A DNA stretch of 64,000 bases. Source: Bacteroidota bacterium. GTDB lineage: Bacteria > Bacteroidota > Bacteroidia > Palsa-965. How positions within the stretch are numbered: position 1 is the stretch's first letter; the number at the start of each line of letters is the position of its first letter. The notes under the pieces were generated by a model. The model did not search any database. It worked only from the letters and a program-made list of their open reading frames with translations, and was not told the DNA's origin. A program made the position numbers and the translations under genes. The stretch lies in contig VBWE01000012.1 of assembly GCA_006218065.1 (NCBI GenBank), positions 73,616 through 137,615 of the forward strand, written 5' to 3'. Shown here in pieces: positions 53,172 through 60,970 of the stretch.

Positions 53172-53597
53172 ATGGACGCACGACTTTCTTTCCTCACACT
53201 CGGCGTAAACGATCTCGAAAAATCGAAGCGCTTTTACATGGACCAGTTCGGCTGGAAACCGATCAAAGACAGCGACGGGATCGTATTCTTTAAACTGAAC
53301 GGTTTTATCCTCGCTCTTTTTCCGAAAGACGAACTGGCGGAAGATGCCGGTGTTTCAGTCGAAGGCAGCGGGTTCAAAGGCTTCAGCATGGCGATCAACA
53401 TGCGCTCGGAAGAAGAAGTGAATACGGTTTTCGCAAAGCTGGAAAAAAACGGGGTGAAGATCGTCCGCCCGCCCGAAAAAGTTTTCTGGGGCGGTTACCG
53501 CGGCTATATAGCCGATAATGAAGATCATCTCTGGGAAATCGCGTACAACCCGTTTTTGGAATTAGATGAGAACGGGAATGTGAAAATGCACGCCTGA
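53172..53597 (+). CDS. VOC-family protein 2
   Basis: A 141-residue protein of the VOC fold: LSFLTLGVNDLEKSKRFYMD, a middle GFSMAINMRSEEEVNTVFAK and a second half GGYRGYIADNEDHLWEIAYNP. The ending motif with NEDHLWEIAYNP is typical of a glyoxalase/dioxygenase-like subgroup in which the Glu is a metal ligand. It differs clearly from the first VOC protein. Substrate unknown. It follows the lipoprotein gene after 22 bases and may be co-transcribed with it. Confidence 0.9.
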   Translation: MDARLSFLTLGVNDLEKSKRFYMDQFGWKPIKDSDGIVFFKLNGFILALFPKDELAEDAGVSVEGSGFKGFSMAINMRSEEEVNTVFAKLEKNGVKIVRPPEKVFWGGYRGYIADNEDHLWEIAYNPFLELDENGNVKMHA

Positions 53598-53629
53598 GTG
53601 CGGTTTAATCCCGATAGCTATCGGGATCC

Positions 53630-53775
53630 TTCGGAATAGATCGGGACAAACAGCAGTTGGCAGTCGGCAGTGGCAGTCTTTGTTTTATAGGAAAGCCCGC
53701 AAAATCTACCTGCTCCTTGTTTAAACAAAGACTGCCGACTGCCGCTATGCGTTAACTATTCCGAAGGAATTTTAA
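53630..53775. repeat. Intergenic repeat unit, copy B
   Basis: Same architecture as 27241-27384: GGAATAGATC at the left end, GGCAGTCGGCAGTGGCAG, a central ACCTGCTCCTTGTTTAA (the complement of the central part of copy A), GACTGCCGACTGCC, and CTATTCCGAAGGAATTTTAA at the right. It sits between the VOC gene and the convergent GH3 gene. Confidence 0.75.
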
Positions 53776-53784
53776 CTGACTCCG

Positions 53785-56727
53785 TTACTTCCCGATCGAT
53801 TCGTAAATCGTTCTCAGGATAGAACCGCGCGTGCCGATTTTAGCGAGTTTATTGTCTTCCGCCTGCGGGAAAACGCGGTTGGAAAGAAACACGTACACGA
53901 TACCGGTTGCCGGGTCGGCCCAGGTCATGGTGCCTGTGAAACCCATGTGACCGAAGCTTTGCAGCGATGCTTTATCCGTAACCGGGCTGTCTTTTTTCGG
54001 ATCGGGTTCCGGTTTATCGAAACCGAGTCCGCGGCGGTTTTCATTATCCGGGTATTGAATACGCGTAAATTCATTTACAACCGACGAGTCGAGATAGCGG
54101 ACGCCACCGTAAGTTCCTTTGTTCAGGTAAAGCTGCATCATCACGGCGATATCGTTCGCGTTGCTGAACACGCCTGCATGACCGGCAATCCCGCCCATCA
54201 TGGCCGCGCCCTGGTCGTGCACGTCGGCCTGTACGAGTTGTTTGCGGAACGTAACGTCATTCTCCGTGGGCGGCACGCGCGAGGGCTCGAAGCGCAGGCG
54301 CGGCAGGTAGCCCATCGTGGGCAGGCCCAGCGGGCGGTAAAATGTATTCGCCACGTAATCGTTCAGCAACACGCCGCTTTTGTCCTCGATTATTTTTTTC
54401 AGGAGATAATAGCCGAGATCGCTGTACCTGTAGGTGTGCGGGCCGAGCGGACTGGCGAGCAGTTGTTTGTAAATACTGTCCCTGTAATTTTTGCTGATGA
54501 AAATTCCGGGACCGACACGGAAAGGAAACGAGTCGCTGAACTGCTTGCGGTAAATATCCTTCCGCAGGTTTCCGCCTGCATCCACCGTACGTTTCCAGAA
54601 AGGAATCCAGTCCTGCAGGCCGGCCTGGTGCGCCAGCATTTCGCGGATCACCATATTTTTCTTGTTCGTTCCGACCGTCATCGGGAGATAATCGGCCAGC
54701 TTTCCGTCGAGCGCAATTTTTTTCTCCTCCGTCATTTTCATCATGGCCGGCGTGGATGCCATGATTTTTGTAATCGATGCGACATCGTAGATATCGGTGT
54801 TTTTCACTTTCCGTTTTCCATCGTACGTATGGCTGCCGAATGATTTCATGTAAAAAACGCGGCCGTCCTTTGCAGCAATCACCTGGCAGCCCGGGTACGC
54901 TTTCTGGCGGATGCCTTGCAGGGCGAAAGAATCGACCAGGGCGAGTTTGCTGCGATCGGCTCCGACCGCTTCGGGCATGGTGTATGAAAGACGCACCGGG
55001 CTTCCTGAAGACAGGCCTGTTCCGCCTTTGTAACCGTTTGTGCTGACCGGTAATTTCCCTTTCGATTCCAGCCCGCCGAAAATGATCTGCGCCGCCACGG
55101 ATTCCGCATGCACGTTATTTTCATAACCGACAAGCACCGCATCCGCCTTTTCGATGCCGCTGATCACATTGAGCGCATACGAGGAGGCAAAAACGGAAAC
55201 GACAACACGGACATTTCTTTTTTTCAGCGTGTCGATCAGCTGCGCGGGAATTCCGTAAATGCCGAAATCATCCTGCGGCTTGATATTCGTATTATTCACG
55301 GCCAGCAATACGCAATTAAAACTTTTCAGCCGCGAGATCAGCGAGTCGACTTCCGATTTTTTGCCTTCGCGGTCGATACCGAAAAATTTACAGCCGGCAT
55401 ACAAACCGGCGATACGCTGGAATTCGCATTCGTCTTTGTCCCCCACGCTCACCGCGGCGATCTTCAGTGTATCGGGACGCATGAGGGGCAGCAGGTTGTC
55501 ATTATTCTGCACCAGCGTAACGGAAGCTTCCGCCAGCTGGCGGTTCAGCCAATCGGATGACGGCTGGTTCAGGTCCTGGATGAGGTTTTTCGTTTTGACC
55601 GGTTTGTACTGGTTCAGGCCGGCCCATTGTTTGACGAGCAGTATTTTTTTACAGCGGGCGTCGATTTCTTCCTGCGTGATCTTGCCTGCTTTGATCGCTT
55701 CTTTGATCATCAGGATCGACTTGGCTACATCTTCCGCGCAGAGCAGCACATCGTTACCCGCAACAAGCGTTTTCACGGCCAGTTCGCCCGGACCATAAAA
55801 CTGGCTCACGCCTTTCATGTTGAGCGCATCGGTAAACACCAGCCCGCTGAACTTCATTTTTTCGCGGAGCAGGTCGGTCACAACGGCTTTCGAAAGCGTG
55901 GTCGCTGTATTTTTTGTCGTATCGTACGCGGGAATAAACAAATGCGCGACCATCATACTGCCCAGCCCCTGCGCGATCAGCTCGCGGAAAGGATAGAGTT
56001 CCAGCGAATCCATCCTGAGCTGATCGTGGTTGATCACGGGCAGCGTTTTGTGCGAATCGCTGTCGGTATCGCCGTGGCCGGGAAAATGTTTTGCGTTCGC
56101 CAGCACACCGCCATCCTGCAAACCTTTCATGTACAGCGAAGCCTTGCGCGCCACTTTCAGTTTGTCTTCACCGAAAGAACGCACACCGATCACCGGGTTC
56201 ATCGGGTTGTTATTGACATCCGCCACCGGCGAAAAGTTAACGTGAATGCCCATGCGTTTGCACTGTACAGCAATATCGCGGCCCATCCGGTAAATCAGCG
56301 AATCGTTTTCGATCGCGCCGAGTGTCATCTGCTTGGGATATTTCACCGTACTGTCGAGGCGCATGGCCAGTCCCCATTCCCCGTCGATGGAAATGAGCAG
56401 CGGCGTTTTGGCCAGTTTCTGGTACTTGTTCGTCAGGTTCGCCTGCCGCACCGGCCCGCCCTGCAGGAACATCAGGCCGCCGATCTTCTGCTGCTTTACG
56501 AGGTCGGAAATTTCTTTCACATGTGCTGCATCCTTGTTCGAGTAAGCCGTTACCATGAACAGTTGTGCAATGCGTTCGTCCGGGGTGAGCGATTTAAAAA
56601 CCGAATCGGCCCAGCGGGTATCCTGCATTTGCGAAAAAGGCGGAGCGACCTGGCTGTAAACCGTCCGGGCGGCGATCAGGAAAAACAGGAAAAAAAGATT
56701 GGTAACAGGAAAAAAATTCCGGCGCAT
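53785..56727 (-). CDS. GH3 glycosidase fused to a beta-lactamase-type hydrolase
   Basis: A 980-residue exported protein. The ATG at 56727 gives a signal peptide (NLFFLFFLIAARTVYSQ); ATGs further upstream, up to 56859, would lie in a region without coding character. Residues about 30-570 are a glycoside hydrolase family 3 enzyme of the NagZ kind, with the motif KHFPGHGDTDSDSH and the acid residue in VFTDALNMKG. Residues about 600-980 are a serine beta-lactamase/esterase fold with SITK (SxxK), YSD for the YxN position and HMGFTG in place of KTG. The two-part plan, seen in Bacteroidota, suggests action on muropeptides or peptidoglycan fragments. Confidence 0.93.
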   Translation of the reverse strand: MRRNFFPVTNLFFLFFLIAARTVYSQVAPPFSQMQDTRWADSVFKSLTPDERIAQLFMVTAYSNKDAAHVKEISDLVKQQKIGGLMFLQGGPVRQANLTNKYQKLAKTPLLISIDGEWGLAMRLDSTVKYPKQMTLGAIENDSLIYRMGRDIAVQCKRMGIHVNFSPVADVNNNPMNPVIGVRSFGEDKLKVARKASLYMKGLQDGGVLANAKHFPGHGDTDSDSHKTLPVINHDQLRMDSLELYPFRELIAQGLGSMMVAHLFIPAYDTTKNTATTLSKAVVTDLLREKMKFSGLVFTDALNMKGVSQFYGPGELAVKTLVAGNDVLLCAEDVAKSILMIKEAIKAGKITQEEIDARCKKILLVKQWAGLNQYKPVKTKNLIQDLNQPSSDWLNRQLAEASVTLVQNNDNLLPLMRPDTLKIAAVSVGDKDECEFQRIAGLYAGCKFFGIDREGKKSEVDSLISRLKSFNCVLLAVNNTNIKPQDDFGIYGIPAQLIDTLKKRNVRVVVSVFASSYALNVISGIEKADAVLVGYENNVHAESVAAQIIFGGLESKGKLPVSTNGYKGGTGLSSGSPVRLSYTMPEAVGADRSKLALVDSFALQGIRQKAYPGCQVIAAKDGRVFYMKSFGSHTYDGKRKVKNTDIYDVASITKIMASTPAMMKMTEEKKIALDGKLADYLPMTVGTNKKNMVIREMLAHQAGLQDWIPFWKRTVDAGGNLRKDIYRKQFSDSFPFRVGPGIFISKNYRDSIYKQLLASPLGPHTYRYSDLGYYLLKKIIEDKSGVLLNDYVANTFYRPLGLPTMGYLPRLRFEPSRVPPTENDVTFRKQLVQADVHDQGAAMMGGIAGHAGVFSNANDIAVMMQLYLNKGTYGGVRYLDSSVVNEFTRIQYPDNENRRGLGFDKPEPDPKKDSPVTDKASLQSFGHMGFTGTMTWADPATGIVYVFLSNRVFPQAEDNKLAKIGTRGSILRTIYESIGK

Positions 56728-56880
56728 CCGCAGTGATTTTAAGTCTTTAAAATTACCTGCAAAAAAAGTGCCTCTCCTGCTGCATTCCACCGACTTATCA
56801 ACAAATGCCCTGTTGATTGAATAAGTGGAGGGAATTGCCGGATAAGCGGGAAATGACATTGGTTCTAAGGATATTTCTCC

Positions 56881-57171
56881 GTCGAAGTCTCTAAGGATAA
56901 GCAGGGCGCGGACAAATGGTTTTACAGGTTATTTATCCGTCGAAGTCTCTAAGGATAAGCAGGGCACGGACAACTGGTTTTACAGGTTATTTTATCCGTC
57001 GAAGTCTCTAACGATAAGCGGGACGCGGACAACTGGTTTTACAGGTTATTTATCCGTCGAAGTCTCTAACGATAAGCAGGGCACGGACAAATGGTTTTAC
57101 AGGTTATTTATCCGTCGAAGTCTCTAACGATAAGCAGGACACGGACAAATGGTTTTACAGGTTATTTATCC
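56881..57171. repeat. 58-bp tandem repeat array
   Basis: Five full units, each beginning GTCGAAGTCTCTAA and ending ...GGTTATTTATCC, start at 56881, 56939, 56998, 57056 and 57114. The period is 58 bases (one unit has 59). A sixth start at 57172 runs into a palindrome. The whole unit is conserved with few differences (for example AGGATAAG/ACGATAAG, GGGCACGG/GGACGCGG), so it is not a spacer-repeat array. No start or stop codons organise it as protein. Confidence 0.92.
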
Positions 57172-57192
57172 GTCGAAGTCTCAGACTTCGAC
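57172..57192. repeat. Covarying palindrome family, copy 3
   Basis: GTCGAAGTCT and AGACTTCGAC around a single C, with right flank CAGCAAAGTCTG, resembling the right flank of copies 1 and 2 (CAGCA-G). It ends the tandem array, and each array unit begins with the left arm of this palindrome. Confidence 0.7.
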
Positions 57193-57240
57193 CAGCAAAG
57201 TCTGATTTACACCAGTCGCCGATGAAGACTGGAATAGTGT

Positions 57241-57248
57241 TAACTTTA
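57241..57248 (+). promoter_or_regulatory. -7 element of the mutL promoter
   Basis: TAACTTTA (one base from TAnnTTTG) lies 25 bases before the mutL ATG at 57273. It excludes the earlier in-frame ATG at 57222. Confidence 0.5.
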
Positions 57249-57272
57249 CGTCGAAAATTTTCATCATTCCCG

Positions 57273-59162
57273 ATGCCCGATATTATCCGGCTTTTGCCCG
57301 ATACCGTTGCCAACCAGATTGCTGCCGGAGAGGTCGTTCAACGTCCCGCCTCGGTGGTCAAGGAGCTATTGGAAAACGCGGTGGATGCGGGCGCGACTGA
57401 AATCCGTCTTATTATCAAAGATTCGGGGAAAACGCTCATCCAGGTCAGCGACAACGGCAAAGGCATGTCGGAAACGGATGCGCGTATGAGTTTTGAACGC
57501 CACGCCACTTCCAAGATCAGTAATGCCGACGATCTTTTCGCCATCCGCACCAAAGGTTTTCGCGGCGAAGCGCTCGCTTCCATCGCGGCTGTCGCACAGG
57601 TCGAACTGAGAAGCCGCCGCGAAGAAGACGAACTCGGTACGCAGATCATCATCGAAGGCGGCGAAGTGAAATCGCAGGAACCCTGCCAGTGCGCACAGGG
57701 TTCGGTGTTCTTCATCAAAAACCTGTTTTACAATATCCCCGCGCGCCGCAAATTTCTGAAAACCGACGGCGTCGAACTCCGGCACATCATCGAAGAATTC
57801 GAACGCGTGGCGCTCGCTCACCCCGAAGTGGGTTTTATACTGACGCATAACGGTACCGAAGTCTTTCACCTCGAACGCGCGAACGCATCGAGCGAACAGG
57901 CCGGCCTGCGCCAGCGCATCACGTCCGTATTCGGCAACCCGTACAACCAGCGCCTCGCACCGCTGGAAGAGCATACCGATGCCGTAATCATCAGCGGTTT
58001 TATCGGCAAGCCCGAGTTCGCCAAAAAAACGCGCGGCGAACAATTCTTTTTCCTGAACAAACGCTTCATCAAGAACAGCTACCTGCATCACGCCGTAGTT
58101 TCCGCTTTCGAACAGTTGCTGCCCACGGACGCGCATCCCACCTATTTCATTTTCCTCGAGATGGCGCCTTCGTCATTCGACGTCAATATTCATCCCACCA
58201 AAACCGAAGTCAAGTTTGAAGACGAGCGGCTCGTATATGCCATTCTCCGTTCGGTGATCAAAAAATCGCTGGGGCAATACAATATCGCACCGACGCTGGA
58301 CTTCGAACAGGAAATGAGCCTGAAGGATATTCCGCTGCAGCCGGAAAACGGCCAGGTAAAACAACCGGGAATTCACGTCAATCCCGACTACAACCCGTTC
58401 GCCGGCGACCAGCAGAAAAGCGCCGGAAGCAATGGAAACCAGCACTGGCAGCGTATGCAGAATCATGCCGGCAGCGACTGGCAGAAAATGTTCGAGACGC
58501 ATGTAAGTGCGACACCGGGCACGCAAACCGAAAGCGAAACGGAAACGCAGGGCCAGATTTTACACAGCAGCTGGGACGAAGATGAAAAACAAAACACGGG
58601 TGGCGGGTGCCAGCAGCTTCACGGCCGTTATGTGCTCTCGCATATCAAGTCGGGCCTGATGATCATCGACCAGCAGCGCGCGCACGAACGTATTTTGTAC
58701 GAACGTTACCTGAAAGCCCTGCAAAATCATACCGGGCACTGCCAGCAAAAACTTTTCCCGGAAACCGTCGAGCTTGCCCCGATCGATTCGGCGCTGGCGC
58801 TGGAACTTACCGAAAGCATCAACGCACTGGGTTTCGACATCCGGCCTTTTGGTCAGCATACGTTTGTCGTGCACGGCGTTCCGGCCGGTACGGAAGACCG
58901 CGACGTAAAAAAACTGCTGGAAGGACTGATCGGCGGGTACAAGGAAAACCTGCAGGACATGAAATTAGATACCGGCGATAACCTGGCGCGCTCGCTGGCG
59001 AAGCAAACGTCCATCAGGCCGGGCAAAACGCTCAGCGACTCCGAAATGCGCGCGCTGGTGGATGAACTTTTCGCCTGTGAACTTCCGTATGCTGCGCCCG
59101 ACGGCAAACCGACCGTGATCACATACAGCATCGAAGATTTAGACAGGCGTTTCAAAAGATAA
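57273..59162 (+). CDS. mutL: DNA mismatch repair protein MutL
   Basis: A 629-residue protein. The GHKL ATPase domain begins IIRLLPDTVANQIAAGEVVQ and has VKELLENAVDAGA, DNGKGM and TKGFRGEALASI. A flexible Gln/Asn-rich linker (about 350-440) leads to the C-terminal domain, whose endonuclease motif reads DQQRAHERILYE from residue 466. The acidic residues match DQHAxxExxxxE, but His is replaced by Gln and Ala by Arg. Latent nicking activity is thus probable but not certain. It is the first gene of a cluster with two rhomboids; start fixed by the -7 element at 57241. Confidence 0.96.
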   Translation: MPDIIRLLPDTVANQIAAGEVVQRPASVVKELLENAVDAGATEIRLIIKDSGKTLIQVSDNGKGMSETDARMSFERHATSKISNADDLFAIRTKGFRGEALASIAAVAQVELRSRREEDELGTQIIIEGGEVKSQEPCQCAQGSVFFIKNLFYNIPARRKFLKTDGVELRHIIEEFERVALAHPEVGFILTHNGTEVFHLERANASSEQAGLRQRITSVFGNPYNQRLAPLEEHTDAVIISGFIGKPEFAKKTRGEQFFFLNKRFIKNSYLHHAVVSAFEQLLPTDAHPTYFIFLEMAPSSFDVNIHPTKTEVKFEDERLVYAILRSVIKKSLGQYNIAPTLDFEQEMSLKDIPLQPENGQVKQPGIHVNPDYNPFAGDQQKSAGSNGNQHWQRMQNHAGSDWQKMFETHVSATPGTQTESETETQGQILHSSWDEDEKQNTGGGCQQLHGRYVLSHIKSGLMIIDQQRAHERILYERYLKALQNHTGHCQQKLFPETVELAPIDSALALELTESINALGFDIRPFGQHTFVVHGVPAGTEDRDVKKLLEGLIGGYKENLQDMKLDTGDNLARSLAKQTSIRPGKTLSDSEMRALVDELFACELPYAAPDGKPTVITYSIEDLDRRFKR

Positions 59163-59173
59163 GCGAGCACCCG

Positions 59174-60025
59174 ATGTACCAGCAATATCGCCCCGCACAA
59201 TTCAACCAGCTCCCGGTAGTCGTTAAAAACCTGCTGATCATTAACGGGCTTTTTTTCGCGGCGAAATATATTTTCATGCAGTCGTTCGGACGCGACGTGC
59301 TGACAGAAAAACTGGGCCTGCATTTTCCGCTCTCCGATAATTTTCACTGGTACCAGTTCATCACCTACCAGTTCATGCACGGCAATTTCTGGCATATCCT
59401 GTTCAACATGATTGCCGTATGGATGTTCGGTTTCCGCCTCGAAAACATCTGGGGCCCGAAACGCTTCCTCACGTTTTACCTGATCTGCGGTCTCGGTGCG
59501 GCGCTTATTCACATGGGCTGGATCGGTTACCAGATCGTACCGGCAACCGAACCTGTGCGCGAATTTCTTTCGAACCCGGAACTCGGCGCGTTCGAGGAAC
59601 TGGCCAATAATTACAATTTTCCGGGCATCAATCCGCCCGAATGGGCCATGAGCAACGTGGAAGAAATCAGGCATCTCGCGCTCATCGGCCAGAAAGAAGC
59701 GGCGCTCGAATCCGCCATCGGTTTCTGCAACGAATACGTCGATGCCATTTTCGGTTCGCAGGTCGTGGTGGGCGCGTCGGGCGCACTGTTCGGAATACTG
59801 ATCGCCTTCGGCATGCTTTTCCCGAATACGGAAATGATGATGTTCGGCCTGTTCATCCCGATGAAAGCGAAATACGTCGTGATCATTTACGGCGCGATGG
59901 AAATTCTGCAGGCCGTATCCAATCGTCCCGGCGACTATGTGGCGCACGTGGCGCATCTCGGTGGCATGGTTTTCGGATTCATCCTGGTGAAAATATATCA
60001 ACGCAACCGAACGACTTTTTACTGA
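59174..60025 (+). CDS. Rhomboid protease with large loop
   Basis: A 283-residue membrane protein. The catalytic Ser is in VGASGALFG (Ser near 202) and the His in HVAHLGGM (near 260), as in rhomboid intramembrane serine proteases. Six membrane segments are expected. Between the early segments and the serine helix there is an insertion of about 65 residues (from IVPATEPVREFL to NEYVDAIFG), longer than usual and with its own helices. It is 11 bases after mutL and three bases before the second rhomboid, so the three are probably one transcript. Confidence 0.92.
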   Translation: MYQQYRPAQFNQLPVVVKNLLIINGLFFAAKYIFMQSFGRDVLTEKLGLHFPLSDNFHWYQFITYQFMHGNFWHILFNMIAVWMFGFRLENIWGPKRFLTFYLICGLGAALIHMGWIGYQIVPATEPVREFLSNPELGAFEELANNYNFPGINPPEWAMSNVEEIRHLALIGQKEAALESAIGFCNEYVDAIFGSQVVVGASGALFGILIAFGMLFPNTEMMMFGLFIPMKAKYVVIIYGAMEILQAVSNRPGDYVAHVAHLGGMVFGFILVKIYQRNRTTFY

Positions 60026-60028
60026 TCT

Positions 60029-60877
60029 ATGAGCGTAGCACGTGATTTACGGACAGCGTTGTCAGGATCCTATGCCTGGCTTACCCGGCTGATCATCGCC
60101 AATATCGCGGTATTCCTGGCCATCAATGTGATCCTGAATCTGATCGTATTGTCTTCCAGGCATATGAGTTTCTTCCCGGCCGACTGGCTGATCCTGCCGG
60201 GAAAGCCCGAACTGGTGCCCGTGCAGATCTGGACGATTTTCACGTACATGTTCCTGCATGCGAATTTCTGGCACCTGGTGGTCAACATGCTCTGGCTTTA
60301 TTCGTTCGGCCGGATATTCAGCGATTATGTCGGCAATCAAAAACTGCTTTGGGTTTACCTCGTGGGCGGGCTTGCGGGTGCGGTTGTATTTATCCTGCTG
60401 AGCTTTGTACTTCCCAGCGGCGGGCTGCTCGGCGCATCCGCAGCAACCATGGCCGTGGTAGCCTGTGCGGCAACTGTTGTTCCCGATATGGAAATTGCGA
60501 TTTTCGGCGTGTGGCGCGTGAAAATAAAATACGTTGCGCTTGTGGCCATCCTGCTTACATCGCTTATGGATCTTGCAGCGAATACCGGCGGAAAAATTTC
60601 GCACCTTGGGGGCGCTGCGTTCGGGTTTCTTTACGGGCTGCAGCACCGCAAAGGCAAAGACATCCTGAAATTTCTCACCAATCTTTCCAGGCCCAAAAAA
60701 CCACGCCACCTGAAAGTGGAACACCGCCGGCCGGTCAGCGACGAGCAGTACAATGCCAGTAAATTATCGATCCAGAAACGCGTGGATGAAATACTGGACA
60801 AAATTTCCCGTTCAGGTTACGACAGCCTGAGCAGGGATGAACGTGAATTCCTGCAGAAATACGGTGGAAAACTATAA
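60029..60877 (+). CDS. Rhomboid protease with DUF6576 tail
   Basis: A 282-residue rhomboid. Catalytic residues are in LGASAATMAV (Ser near 147) and ISHLGGAAFG (His near 194); a loop motif HANFWHLVVNM precedes. After the last membrane segment a soluble 80-residue tail ends VDEILDKISRSGYDSLSRDE..., the pattern of the DUF6576 domain often attached to Bacteroidota rhomboids. The tail is basic and could bind another protein. It shares the transcript with mutL and the first rhomboid. Confidence 0.92.
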   Translation: MSVARDLRTALSGSYAWLTRLIIANIAVFLAINVILNLIVLSSRHMSFFPADWLILPGKPELVPVQIWTIFTYMFLHANFWHLVVNMLWLYSFGRIFSDYVGNQKLLWVYLVGGLAGAVVFILLSFVLPSGGLLGASAATMAVVACAATVVPDMEIAIFGVWRVKIKYVALVAILLTSLMDLAANTGGKISHLGGAAFGFLYGLQHRKGKDILKFLTNLSRPKKPRHLKVEHRRPVSDEQYNASKLSIQKRVDEILDKISRSGYDSLSRDEREFLQKYGGKL

Positions 60878-60887
60878 GCATAGCTAT

Positions 60888-60960
60888 TCACCGTTTTCAG
60901 TTTCCGGTTTACCGTTTTTAATTTTTCGAACGGAAAACCGGGAACAGTGAACCGGAAACG
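60888..60960. repeat. Imperfect palindrome between rhomboid and EEP genes
   Basis: TTCACCGTTTTCAGTTTCC and GGTTTACCGTTT on the left match, in reverse complement, parts of AACGGAAAACCGGG and GTGAACCGGAAAC on the right. It separates the rhomboid transcript from the next gene. Confidence 0.6.
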
Positions 60961-60970
60961 ATAAATAAGA

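Larger units (their letters stand above)
56728..57272. other. 545-base stretch with tandem array
   Basis: Between the GH3 fusion and mutL. It contains the tandem array (56881-57171), the third covarying palindrome (57172-57192) and a -7 element TAACTTTA at 57241-57248. The first 150 bases (56728-56880) show no gene or repeat. Confidence 0.6.

Noticed and set aside
56881-57192. CRISPR array
   Set aside because: The whole 58-base unit is conserved, including the part that would be spacer; there are no cas genes nearby.
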